From: Actinobacteria bacterium IMCC26207
GTDB lineage: Bacteria > Actinomycetota > Acidimicrobiia > Acidimicrobiales > Microtrichaceae
Assembly (NCBI GenBank): GCA_001025035.1
Contig: LCZK01000006.1
Coordinates: forward strand, 1-64,000
DNA length: 64,000 nucleotides
Direction: 5' to 3'
Part shown: positions 1 through 8,337 of the stretch, in pieces
Layout of the letters: every line of letters begins with the position of its first letter
Numbering within the stretch: the first letter of the stretch is position 1
Translations under genes and position numbers: made by a program
The notes under the pieces: generated by a model
The model's input: only the letters and a program-made list of their open reading frames with translations
Told to the model about the DNA's origin: nothing
Database searches by the model: none

Positions 1-3000
1 GTCAGCGGAACACGGTCGAGAACCGAGTACGACGCCCAAGGCCGCGCTGTCACAGCTATTGGGCCGTCGAGGCGTGCGATGACAACCGGTTCGGGTGCGC
101 CTGTTGTCGAAACGCGTTACGACACCTATGACGCCGACCCGGGTGCGCGGATCCGTATGGAACCCATCACCGGTCTCGTTGGCATGGTCTACAACAACAC
201 CGGGTTTACTGGTGTGCCGTCTGATCGTTCGATCGGCCCCCGCGTCAATGGCCGCCCGACACAAACCATGGCGTTCGGGTACAACGCGAACCCGTCGGGT
301 GCTGGTGGTGTCTGGTCGATGCGACTCGCCGGCAAATTCATAGCCCCAACTGAGGGCACCTACCAGTTCAGAAGCACCACAAACGCCCGGCTCACGATCA
401 ACGCAATGACCTGCACGGTTCAAGCACCGTGTCGTCAACAACTTCGCCGTAATGCTGCAGCGGACATCCAAGCCGAAATTGTCTCCGGAACCAACGGTGT
501 AGCAAATGTTTCGTTGGAAGTAGCCGGAGCAGACAACCGCTGGCAGCCAATCAACGCAGCACAAACCGCACCTGGGCTCAACGAGGTCACCGAACAAGAA
601 ACCACCGATCAGTTAGCCACCGGCCGCGGCGCTGTATCACTGAAACAAACCTCTGAGTACGACCTCGAAACCGGGTCTGCCAACTTGTTGAAACAAACCT
701 CATCTTCAGGTGCGACCGTGTCGCATACCTGGGCTGAAAACACCGGTGTTGATGGCCAGTACGGCCAACACCTCACATGGACTGCACCAGATGGGCACAC
801 CACCTATTACGGATACCACGGTGCAACCGCACAGGCTTCTGGTTGTGACGGACCGCCCGCAAACCAAGGCGGCCAACTCGCAATCACCACCCGCCCCGGT
901 GCAATCACCACAGAACAAACCTACGACGCTGCCGGCAGCACCAACAAAGCAACCGGCCAAGGCACCGAAACCTGTGTCAACTACCGCCCCGACGGCTCAG
1001 CAGAATCAGGTGCTGTCACCGGAGACGGCCCCTCCTACGCGGTGTCATCAACCCCGATGCTGTTCAACAACCCGCTCGTCTCATCCGGGACAACCACCAC
1101 ACAAGGTGTCACAAATACTGCTACTCAGTCCGTGTCAATCACCGGGCAACTCTTCCAATCAACAGACTCCCACGGAACCGTCACCACTCACGCGTACGAC
1201 CCGAACACCGGGCACCCAACCGTTACCAGAACCGTCACCGCGAACGGCGAAACCCGCGTCTACACCTACAACTACGACCGGTTCGGCCAACCAACCTCAC
1301 AAGCAGTCAACGGCAAAACCTTAAGCACCACGACCTACCGCAACGACGGCACCATCGCGAATGTTCGTTACAAAAACGGCACCACCTCAGCGATCACACT
1401 CGACGCGAACAACAACGCCGACGCCATCACCTACGCCGGATTCGCAGGCGGCGCAACCATCGGCGAAACCAACACCTTCTCACGAGACAACGCGATCCTG
1501 TCGCGCACCTTGCGAGGAACCGACGGAACAGCCACCACCCAAGCCACCTACAACCAAGACCACCGGATCATCTCCGCTGTTAACACCGGCACCATAGACC
1601 TGACCACCAGATCCAAAACTGTTGCGTTCGAAGGCCAGGCCGGATCGAACGGCAACCGGACATCACAAACCACCACCACAACCAACAACAAACAACAAAC
1701 CGCAACATTTAGCTACAACGAAGCAAACCAACTCACCTCAACCACCCAAGAAAACATTGGCACACCCACCTACGACTCCCACGGCCGCGCCACCAGCATC
1801 GGCAACCCCACAACCGGTGACAGCACCCTCAACTACGACGCAGGCGGCCACCTCATCGAAGCAACCGGCCCCAACGGCACCATCGCATTCACCGGAACCG
1901 GCGACACCATCTACACACCCACCCCAACAGAACCACCAACAGAAGAACCAGCACCAGAAACACCAGCCGCAGAAGAGCCAGAACCAGACACCACCGAACC
2001 CGCACCAGACACCACCGAACAGGCACCAGAACCAGCACCAACAACAGACCCCAAAGCAGGAACCGAAACAACAGCCGCCAAAGCTGAAAGCGAAGCGCCC
2101 GCAGCACGGCAACGAGCAGCAAAAGCCGCTCCGACCGGGCCGATCACACTTCGAACCTCAGGCAACTTGTTACTCGACGAAACAGGCAACATCGCAGGCC
2201 AAATCATCTCACTCCCCCAAGGAGTCACCGTTGCACTCGACGCAAACAGCAACCCCGTCGAATGGCTCTACAACGACCTCCAAGGATCAACCGCTTGGAA
2301 AACAACCGGTAACACAGCACCCGCACACACCACCGTGTATGACCCCTGGGGCACACAAATCAGCACCCACACCCAACCACTCCCCACCACCGCACTCGAA
2401 CTCGCCCTCTATTCAAACGGTTGGAAAGGCACCGGCCGCCTCCCCATAGGTAACGACTTCTACACCATGGGCAACCGCGAATACTCCCCCCAAGCCGGAC
2501 GATTCCTCCAACGAGACCCACTCATCGGCGGATCCACCAACGCATACGAATACGCACTAGGTGACCCCTGGAACAACACCGACCCCTCCGGCAACATGAG
2601 CATCGGCAAATGGGTCGGACTCGCAGTCTCAGTCCTAGCCAGCGCAATCCTGTCAATCGCAACTGCCGGCGCCTACGCAGCCATAGCCGCAGCCACCATC
2701 GGAGCAGCAGTCAAAGGCTACGCAGCATCCTTCGCCGTCGGAGCAGTAGCAGGAGCAGTATCAGGCTTCGCAAGCTCAACAGTCGAACAAGCAATCGACA
2801 CCGGAGACATCGACTGGCAACGAGTCGGCGCAAGCGTCCTCATCGGCGGAGCAATAGGCGGAGTCGCAGGAGCAGCCCAATACGGAGCCATCTACTCAAA
2901 ACAAGCGCTAGCCGCAGCTCAAGCGGATGCTGTGAACTTGAAGAACGGAATGGTAGCCGATGCCCAAGAAACTCTGAAGACTCATAAGGTGATGCTCCAC

Positions 3001-3336
3001 CGCATGATTCATGATCCAACGATTGAAGATATGACGGGCTTCTCAGCGCAGTGGGCTAAACACGATGAGGCTAAGGCCATAATCGGCCTCTTTAACACCG
3101 GGTATATGCCAGAAGGAGCAGCGTATGGCAGTCAACTCTTCACCGTTAAGAACGTGCTGATCAACGCCGGTGTCAGTTCCCTCGGAGGCGCTGCCGCGTG
3201 GGGTACGGGTTTCTTGGTCCCGACCCCAACAGCAGGGGGCGTGCCCACTCCCGTATCCCCAGCGCTCGACCCATCCGACGGCACCGTAGACGTCGGCTCC
3301 GAAGGCGCAGTCCTGCTCGACGGGGCCTTCGGCTAA
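1..3336 (+). CDS. Rhs/YD-repeat protein with PA14 domain and variable C-terminal tip (5' partial)
   Basis: The reading frame is open from base 1, so the N-terminus lies outside the window. Visible order, numbering from the ATG at 79: YD repeat (TEYDAQGRAV just before that ATG), PA14-like domain (about 25-170), several YD/RHS repeats (about 190-600), a Pro/Glu/Thr-rich linker (about 615-690), then the Rhs core (YDPWGT, GRFLQRDPLIGG and DPSG motifs, about 750-840). After the core come a glycine-rich hydrophobic stretch (about 843-930) and a final 130-residue tip. Proteins of this family build a hollow shell around a C-terminal toxin or adhesion tip and act at the cell surface or between cells. 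The coding strand is very rich in A and C until about 2925, then becomes mixed, which marks the tip as a separate module. I do not recognise the tip's activity, and no immunity gene follows. Confidence 0.9.
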   Translation, partial: VSGTRSRTEYDAQGRAVTAIGPSRRAMTTGSGAPVVETRYDTYDADPGARIRMEPITGLVGMVYNNTGFTGVPSDRSIGPRVNGRPTQTMAFGYNANPSGAGGVWSMRLAGKFIAPTEGTYQFRSTTNARLTINAMTCTVQAPCRQQLRRNAAADIQAEIVSGTNGVANVSLEVAGADNRWQPINAAQTAPGLNEVTEQETTDQLATGRGAVSLKQTSEYDLETGSANLLKQTSSSGATVSHTWAENTGVDGQYGQHLTWTAPDGHTTYYGYHGATAQASGCDGPPANQGGQLAITTRPGAITTEQTYDAAGSTNKATGQGTETCVNYRPDGSAESGAVTGDGPSYAVSSTPMLFNNPLVSSGTTTTQGVTNTATQSVSITGQLFQSTDSHGTVTTHAYDPNTGHPTVTRTVTANGETRVYTYNYDRFGQPTSQAVNGKTLSTTTYRNDGTIANVRYKNGTTSAITLDANNNADAITYAGFAGGATIGETNTFSRDNAILSRTLRGTDGTATTQATYNQDHRIISAVNTGTIDLTTRSKTVAFEGQAGSNGNRTSQTTTTTNNKQQTATFSYNEANQLTSTTQENIGTPTYDSHGRATSIGNPTTGDSTLNYDAGGHLIEATGPNGTIAFTGTGDTIYTPTPTEPPTEEPAPETPAAEEPEPDTTEPAPDTTEQAPEPAPTTDPKAGTETTAAKAESEAPAARQRAAKAAPTGPITLRTSGNLLLDETGNIAGQIISLPQGVTVALDANSNPVEWLYNDLQGSTAWKTTGNTAPAHTTVYDPWGTQISTHTQPLPTTALELALYSNGWKGTGRLPIGNDFYTMGNREYSPQAGRFLQRDPLIGGSTNAYEYALGDPWNNTDPSGNMSIGKWVGLAVSVLASAILSIATAGAYAAIAAATIGAAVKGYAASFAVGAVAGAVSGFASSTVEQAIDTGDIDWQRVGASVLIGGAIGGVAGAAQYGAIYSKQALAAAQADAVNLKNGMVADAQETLKTHKVMLHRMIHDPTIEDMTGFSAQWAKHDEAKAIIGLFNTGYMPEGAAYGSQLFTVKNVLINAGVSSLGGAAAWGTGFLVPTPTAGGVPTPVSPALDPSDGTVDVGSEGAVLLDGAFG

Positions 3337-3405
3337 CCCCCCAAAAGACCCCGCTCTGTTATGCTAGGGACCCCCTATAGGGGGTCCCTCGCAAGACAAA
3401 GCAAG
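3255..3405 (+). repeat. Copy 1 of duplicated Rhs tail plus hairpin
   Basis: The last 27 codons of the Rhs gene, its stop codon and the hairpin behind it recur 179 bases downstream (3434-3581). Both copies encode a tail containing PALD, SDG, VDVGSEGA and LLD. The hairpin centre here is a perfect 22-base palindrome at 3367-3388, flanked by longer imperfect arms from about 3350 to 3405. Confidence 0.85.
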
Positions 3406-3433
3406 TTATTGGGGGTGAGACCCGGTGGTGGGA

Positions 3434-3581
3434 TCCCCAGCACTTGACCGATCCGACGGCCCCGTAGACGTGGGTTCCGAAGGCGCAGCCCTACTTGACG
3501 CAGCCCTTCGGCCAAAACCCAAAAACCCGCTCTGTTATGCGAGCGACCCGTTATAGGGGGTCGCTCGCAAGACAAAGCGGG
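3434..3581 (+). pseudogene. Copy 2 of Rhs tail: orphan 3' relic with hairpin
   Basis: Translated in frame, this stretch reads PALDRSDGPVDVGSEGAALL and then runs on past the place where copy 1 has its stop. It matches the end of the Rhs protein (PALDPSDGTVDVGSEGAVLL) but has no gene body in front of it. It is best explained as the leftover 3' end of an earlier or displaced Rhs tip. It ends in a hairpin with 11-bp arms (3539-3549 with 3558-3568) inside longer imperfect arms (3526-3581). Confidence 0.75.
3539..3568. terminator. Hairpin after the Rhs tail relic
   Basis: Arms GCGAGCGACCC and GGGTCGCTCGC pair perfectly across an 8-base loop. No clear T-run follows, so a role as an intrinsic terminator is only one option; it could also be a recombination or folding signal. 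The equivalent hairpin at 3367-3388 has different arm bases but keeps the pairing. Confidence 0.55.
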
Positions 3582-3628
3582 CGAGTTTTGGTGGCTGGCT
3601 AGCCGCAAGCGTTAGCCGACCCGGCTTA

Positions 3629-4381
3629 TCAGATGGGTATGGTGGAGGGGACTGTGACCGAGGCTAGGGGGATAAGGTTGAGGTTTTGGCCTGTTGCTAG
3701 ACCTTCTCCTGAAAGAGAATTATTAATGCAGACGACGCTTACTTTATCGTTGCCATTGACGGTAATCCATCCTGTGCCCGTAACCGAATCTTGACTATTG
3801 CCATCGATGCTGACGATTGGCGCCGAGACGTCATTAGCCCCAAATCCGCCGATCGTTACAAAGCACCGTGCCTGTACGGCGGTGTACGTGAATATTCCCA
3901 CTGCGAAGTTCACTGCGTAAGTCCCTGCGGGGGGAATAAGATCGGGTAAGGAATAGAAGACATCATTTTCCTCAATCGGGTTAAGACTGGCAGGAAGGGT
4001 CGCGTTGGACAGCCCATAAGCCGCGAGGGCGGGGCCGGGTGCGCCGTCTGCGCCGGGTGCGCCGGGTGCGCCGGGTGCGCCGTTTTCGCCATTAGCTCCG
4101 TTTGTACCGTTTGTACCATTCGTGCCCGCTGCACCTGTCGCACCTGTCGCACCTGTGGGGCCAGTGCCACCGTCCAAGGTGCTAACGACTGCCCATTGGT
4201 TATTCACACATTTGTAGAGCTGATTGGCGCCACCGGAAAGCGGCACCGAGAAACCGGTCAGACAACGGCCACCCGGTTCTGCCGGCGGGTACCCTATGGT
4301 CACTGCTCCTGCAGGTATCCAAGACAGCAAACCAAACACCAAGGCTGCACCAGCAGCCACACGAATCTTTCGGCTATTCAT
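3629..4381 (-). CDS. Secreted collagen-like protein
   Basis: A 250-residue protein with an N-terminal signal peptide (basic SRKIR, then a hydrophobic stretch to about residue 26). Residues 74-118 form 15 uninterrupted Gly-X-Y triplets (GAT, GTN, GAP, GAD and similar), the signature of bacterial collagen-like stalks that trimerise into a rod. The stretch before it holds two Cys (40, 58) in a compact head. The C-terminal 130 residues look like an all-beta trimerising knob (hydrophobic and Gly/Asn rich). No anchor motif is visible, so it is probably released or bound through the head domain. A purine-rich ribosome site (GAGAAGAGAG) lies before the ATG. It is convergent with the Rhs gene. The exact role is unknown; adhesion or matrix is an inference. 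Confidence 0.8.
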   Translation of the reverse strand: MNSRKIRVAAGAALVFGLLSWIPAGAVTIGYPPAEPGGRCLTGFSVPLSGGANQLYKCVNNQWAVVSTLDGGTGPTGATGATGAAGTNGTNGTNGANGENGAPGAPGAPGADGAPGPALAAYGLSNATLPASLNPIEENDVFYSLPDLIPPAGTYAVNFAVGIFTYTAVQARCFVTIGGFGANDVSAPIVSIDGNSQDSVTGTGWITVNGNDKVSVVCINNSLSGEGLATGQNLNLIPLASVTVPSTIPI

Positions 4382-4499
4382 TTTAATTCTCTCTTCTCTA
4401 AGCGGAAATTTGCTTGGACAGTAACATGAAATACAAATATTTAATCACTGAAATAAATTCATTCGTGCGGCAACAAAGAAGGAAGCACCCAACAAAGAA

Positions 4500-5462
4500 A
4501 TGCCACTCATCATCAGCGGCTCCTTAGTAGAGCCCACCACCAGAGCTGCCCTGGGAGCTATTGATGTAGATGGTGGGTCAACTCCGCAGCAGCGGGCATT
4601 GCTCGGCGCACTTGTTGAGCATCTGTGGAAGCGACCCGACCTAGATCTAGACAACCTCGATCCGCTCTCCCCATCGCTCGCAGCCGCAGCAATAACCCAG
4701 CCCGAGCATCGGCGGAGATTCCTGTGGATGGTTGCGGCACTCGAGTTGTGCCGTCGGCCGATCTCGCCAGCGCAGATCGATCGGATCAACGAGTACGCCG
4801 TGGCGTTCGAGACAGAGGACGTCACCCTTGAAATTGCCAGAACTTGGCTCAACGAGGGTGCCGATCGCGCTCAACTAGATATCCTCCGCTTCTTTCGCGG
4901 CTGGCATTCTGAGCACGAAGAGACCCAACTCCTGGCCCGCAAGGTTCACGCCCAGAGTCCCGATGAGCAGATGCTTGAGTTGTTCGAGAGCTTTGAGGAT
5001 CTGCCCGAGGGCACGCTCGGGCGAGAGTTTCTTGAGTTCCACACGCGAAACGAGTTCGAGCTGCCAGGACTCGATCCCGAGCGAAACATCCTCCGAACCG
5101 TGTTCTGTTGCCACGATATGAACCATGTGATTACTGGCTACGAACCCACTCCTGCTGGCGAAATTGCCCTAGCCGCGATGAGCTTTGCCGCCGGAAGGTG
5201 CGAGCCCACTTGGGCTGGGCTGCTGCTGTCGATGGCATACCACGAAGGCCGCCTCACCCACCACGATGAGCCTGTGCCGCTTGAAACAACCCTGAGCGAC
5301 CCCGCCGCAGTTGAACTGCTTGGCGAAGCGTTTGATCGCGGGAGCGAATGCAGCTCTAACTTTACGTTTGCAGACCATCTTTCAATGGCTGATTGGCAAC
5401 TCAGTAAGGTCAGGGCGCATTACAACATCACGCCGCTTCGACTCGGACTTTCTCAACCCTAA
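4500..5462 (+). CDS. Two-domain protein: TerB-like N-terminus, Coq4-like C-terminus
   Basis: A 320-residue cytoplasmic protein. Residues about 15-100 are helical with a VDGG start and the pattern of TerB-like domains (DVDGG, LLGALVEHLW, ALELCRRPIS). The C-terminal half carries H205-D-M-N-H209 followed after 11 residues by E221, with GYEPTPAGEIAL, which is the HDxxHx(11)E metal-binding signature of Coq4. Coq4 acts in ubiquinone synthesis; actinobacteria normally make menaquinone, so the substrate here is unknown. A paralogue with the same architecture lies at 55848-56825. The two align over the full length, with the linker between the domains differing most. A GAAGGAA stretch about 20 bases upstream is a weak ribosome site; the start is otherwise chosen by alignment to the paralogue. 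Confidence 0.75.
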   Translation: MPLIISGSLVEPTTRAALGAIDVDGGSTPQQRALLGALVEHLWKRPDLDLDNLDPLSPSLAAAAITQPEHRRRFLWMVAALELCRRPISPAQIDRINEYAVAFETEDVTLEIARTWLNEGADRAQLDILRFFRGWHSEHEETQLLARKVHAQSPDEQMLELFESFEDLPEGTLGREFLEFHTRNEFELPGLDPERNILRTVFCCHDMNHVITGYEPTPAGEIALAAMSFAAGRCEPTWAGLLLSMAYHEGRLTHHDEPVPLETTLSDPAAVELLGEAFDRGSECSSNFTFADHLSMADWQLSKVRAHYNITPLRLGLSQP

Positions 5463-5588
5463 TAAAGACTCGTGCAGGGGTTCCCAAGAGCGCTGAAGTT
5501 CTGTATCTTATGACTCTGTGCTTCTGGTCGGGCACACAGGCGACGTTCTTTACGGTCAGGCGGCAGTAAAGAGAAACTAGGGGAGATC

Positions 5589-6209
5589 ATGGGAATCAGT
5601 CGGTTTAGCGTGCGACGCGTTGCAGCAACATTCGGGGTAGCAGCCACAGCAGTTCTGGTCCTCGGACTCACCGCCTGTACGCCACCTGCTTCGGGGCCTG
5701 CACCTTCAACTAGTTCAACGACGTCTACCACCACGACGATTCCGCGAATTACCATCCCGGCATTCAGCGTGGCTGCCCCGTCCTTCTCGGCTTCGCTTCA
5801 ATCGGTCCGAGTGACCTATCTGGGTTGCGGCGGCACCTACAGCCCTCCTGGATTCACCATCGCCGGCCCATCGGTCTCTTTCCCGGCGACCACGTTGGTG
5901 GTCACGGGGTCAACTCTGGCACTGCCAAATGTGACGGCAAGCTTGGCCGCAGCATCAGTCAACCTGAGTTCGTTCCGGGTGTCATGTTTTGGGCTCGGCT
6001 ACTCAACCGGTGTTGTCTTTGATTACAACGCGACCACGGCAAGTCCAACGGCAACGGTCAATGTGGCCAACGGCACAATTGACGTAGGCGCAACCACCAT
6101 CACCCTGACTGGCAAGCTGCGCTTTCCAGGCTTCGGCGGACTGTCCGTCAATACCCCGTCGGTCAACCTGACCGTCCCCGGTTTCTCTACTGCAATCCCC
6201 GCCGCATAG
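5589..6209 (+). CDS. Small lipoprotein of unknown function
   Basis: A 206-residue protein with a lipoprotein signal: RRVAA, hydrophobic core, and lipobox LTAC with Cys30. A Ser/Thr-rich spacer (about 35-50, STTSTTTTIP) follows and would lift the domain off the membrane. The rest is small-residue-rich beta-like sequence with repeated ITIPAFSVAAPSF, LNLSSFRV and VNLTVPGF motifs and two Cys in the mature domain. It is preceded by a good ribosome site (GGGGAG, 6 bases before the ATG). Its 3' end overlaps the convergent DUF1275 gene by 23 bases. I recognise no family. Confidence 0.75.
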   Translation: MGISRFSVRRVAATFGVAATAVLVLGLTACTPPASGPAPSTSSTTSTTTTIPRITIPAFSVAAPSFSASLQSVRVTYLGCGGTYSPPGFTIAGPSVSFPATTLVVTGSTLALPNVTASLAAASVNLSSFRVSCFGLGYSTGVVFDYNATTASPTATVNVANGTIDVGATTITLTGKLRFPGFGGLSVNTPSVNLTVPGFSTAIPAA

Positions 6210-6903
6210 GCGAGTAGGCGGTCGTGGCAGCAGCCGCAACCAGCACAGCAGCTGGGAGTAGCAGCAGAAGCGGAGACGCTCCAAGGGCAGCGGCAGTAGC
6301 CGCACCGCCGACATATCCGATCAGCACAATCAGCAGCACCCAGAGCGTCCGACGTTGATGATCAGTTGCACGAGATGCCCCCCTCACTGCGAGCACGGAC
6401 TTCTCTCCGATGCGAACAAGGCTGCCAGTGCCGTAGGTGGTCGCCACTGCTACTTGGCCAACACGACGAAGTGCAGCAGTCTGAAGTCCCATGGCAAACG
6501 AACCTATCGTCAGAACTAGGTAACTAGCTGCGCTTGGCCTCAGGCTGAAGTCGACACCAAACCCAATCAGCACCGCAGGCAGGGTCGGAACAAGGATTGC
6601 TTCGGTAGCGAGTAAGGCTTCCGGGCGAACGCGGCCATCAAGGCGAAGCTGCCGATCGTGGTAGACGGTTGCCAGAATGATCCCGGCGACAAACGACAGC
6701 AAAGCCACCGCCGAGCCAGCAACTCCACCAGGCTGAGCCAGACCGGCCGACATGCCCAGATGAACAAGATTTCCGCTCATATTGGCAACAAAGACATGTG
6801 TGACATGCAAGTAGACATGCGCATCAACGAACCCAGCAACTGCTGCAAGAGCCACCGCAAGGGCGAGGGGGCCGTTCGGGTGATGAGGCTGCTCTTGGGT
6901 CAC
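6187..6903 (-). CDS. YoaK/DUF1275 family integral membrane protein
   Basis: A 238-residue protein starting at GTG, with about six hydrophobic segments. The N-terminal signature GFVDAHVYL...MSGNLVHLG fits the DUF1275 (YoaK) family, whose members are small inner-membrane proteins of undefined transport-like function. A second family-like pattern, GLQTAALRRVG...TTYGTGSLV, lies in the middle, and the length is typical. It is convergent with the upstream lipoprotein gene and divergent from the sialidase gene, so it is probably a single-gene transcript. Confidence 0.85.
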   Translation of the reverse strand: MTQEQPHHPNGPLALAVALAAVAGFVDAHVYLHVTHVFVANMSGNLVHLGMSAGLAQPGGVAGSAVALLSFVAGIILATVYHDRQLRLDGRVRPEALLATEAILVPTLPAVLIGFGVDFSLRPSAASYLVLTIGSFAMGLQTAALRRVGQVAVATTYGTGSLVRIGEKSVLAVRGASRATDHQRRTLWVLLIVLIGYVGGAATAAALGASPLLLLLPAAVLVAAAATTAYSPMRRGLQ

Positions 6904-6996
6904 TGTGAGTCTGCCGGCTTGGTAGTGATACAGATGATCCTAGACCTCGGGTAGTTCCACAATCCCCGGTGCAGCCTGACGAGTAGATTCACTCAG

Positions 6997-8238
6997 ATGC
7001 GCACACGTCTACTTCTGCTCGCAACGGTCCTTGCAGTTTCTGCCAGTGCCATCATGAGCGGGTGCTCATCCTCGAAGGATTCAACTAGCACCCAGAGCAG
7101 TGCGGCTGCATCCTCGACTACTTCTACAACCGTTGCCGACCGATCGGATTCTGAAGCAGTGACAACCACAGCGTTTACCGGCGGCGAAGGCGGCTATACC
7201 ACCTTTAGAATTCCCGCCGTGGTTGCCGCTCAAGACGGCACGCTGCTGGCGTTTGCCGAAGGCAGAAAAAGCTCAGCAGCAGACGACGGCGACGTGGACT
7301 TGGTACTCAAGAAGTCAAGCGATGGCGGAACTACTTGGGGCGCGCTTCAGGTGGTCTCGGAGGACGGAGCAAACTTTGTGGGCAACCCCTCCCCCGTTGT
7401 TGACGAGGAGACGGGCAGAGTCGTGGTGTTGGCCACCCACAAGAATGGCCAAGACAGCGAGCTAGAAATTCTGACCGCGACCGGCCAAGACACCAGTCGC
7501 GTTTGGCTGCTCACTAGCGAAGACAACGGCACAAGCTGGGCGAGCCCTCAAGAGATTACCGAACAGGTAAAACGCCCCGAGTGGCGCTGGTTCACCGTTG
7601 GACCCGGACACGCAATCCAACTCAGTGTTGGCAAAAACGCTGGGCGGCTTGTAGCACCAGCGAACTACTCGGACCCGCAAACGGGTGCAGGCAACGTGGC
7701 GCTGCTGAGCGAGGATGGTGGCAGCACCTGGAGGATCGGCGCTGAGGGCAACCCCGATGACGCAAACAATCCTGATGAGTGCACCTCGGCCGAGATGCCC
7801 GACGGCAGCATCATCTTCTCTAGCCGCAACCAGAACCAAGCAGCCCCCTGGCACCGGCTTCGGACGACTTCAAGTGACAGTGGGCAAAGCTTCGCTGCAC
7901 CCTTCGCAGAACAGGTCGGCCTTGTGGTCCCGGTAGTGCAAGGGTCGCTTCTGTGGGACGGCGATCCCTCCGAGAGCAACACCACATCTGCTGCAGGACG
8001 GCTGTTGTTCTCTGCGCCCTCAAACCAAAATGACCGGGTCGACCTGAGTATTCGCAGCTCCACTGATGCGGGCGTTACCTGGAGCGCTGGAACGCTCATT
8101 GCTGCGGGCCCGGCGGGGTACTCCGACCTAATTGAACTGCCGGGTGGACTCGTGGGTGTGCTTCACGAGGCCGGTGTGAGTAACTCATTCGAGCGACTCG
8201 ATATGACTGTTCTTGGCAGCAATATGCTTGGCACCTAA
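6997..8238 (+). CDS. Exo-alpha-sialidase (neuraminidase), lipoprotein
   Basis: A 413-residue protein predicted to cleave terminal sialic acids from glycans at the cell surface. The signal peptide ends in lipobox MSGC (Cys23), followed by a Ser/Thr linker. The sialidase hallmark FRIP lies at 70-73, with Arg71 as a catalytic-triad arginine, followed by EGR at 88-90 and acidic residues in the DDGDVD stretch. Five Asp-box-like turns mark the six-bladed propeller: SSDGGTTWG (107-115), SEDNGTSW, SEDGGSTW, SSDSGQSF and STDAGVTW. No sialate transport or catabolic genes sit beside it, so it may serve scavenging or remodelling rather than a dedicated catabolic operon. The length fits GH33-type single-domain enzymes. 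Confidence 0.9.
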   Translation: MRTRLLLLATVLAVSASAIMSGCSSSKDSTSTQSSAAASSTTSTTVADRSDSEAVTTTAFTGGEGGYTTFRIPAVVAAQDGTLLAFAEGRKSSAADDGDVDLVLKKSSDGGTTWGALQVVSEDGANFVGNPSPVVDEETGRVVVLATHKNGQDSELEILTATGQDTSRVWLLTSEDNGTSWASPQEITEQVKRPEWRWFTVGPGHAIQLSVGKNAGRLVAPANYSDPQTGAGNVALLSEDGGSTWRIGAEGNPDDANNPDECTSAEMPDGSIIFSSRNQNQAAPWHRLRTTSSDSGQSFAAPFAEQVGLVVPVVQGSLLWDGDPSESNTTSAAGRLLFSAPSNQNDRVDLSIRSSTDAGVTWSAGTLIAAGPAGYSDLIELPGGLVGVLHEAGVSNSFERLDMTVLGSNMLGT

Positions 8239-8305
8239 AGAGCACTGCCCTTTACATACCCATTCGGGGTACCTTGGGGACTTGCGAATTGTTGAGCTTC
8301 CCGCC

Positions 8306-8329
8306 CTGCGCAGCCAGCAGACTGCGCAG
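8306..8329. terminator. Short hairpin between sialidase and diguanylate cyclase genes
   Basis: CTGCGCAG is repeated as CTGCGCAG across an 8-base loop and is self-complementary, giving an 8-bp GC-rich stem. No T-run follows. It may slow transcription leaving the sialidase gene or sit in the leader of the cyclase gene. Confidence 0.35.
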
Positions 8330-8337
8330 AGTTACTC

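Noticed and set aside
1622-2449. A 275-codon Pro/Thr/Lys/Gln-rich frame inside the Rhs gene
   Set aside because: Shadow frame of an A/C-rich coding strand; Rhs motifs are in the other frame.
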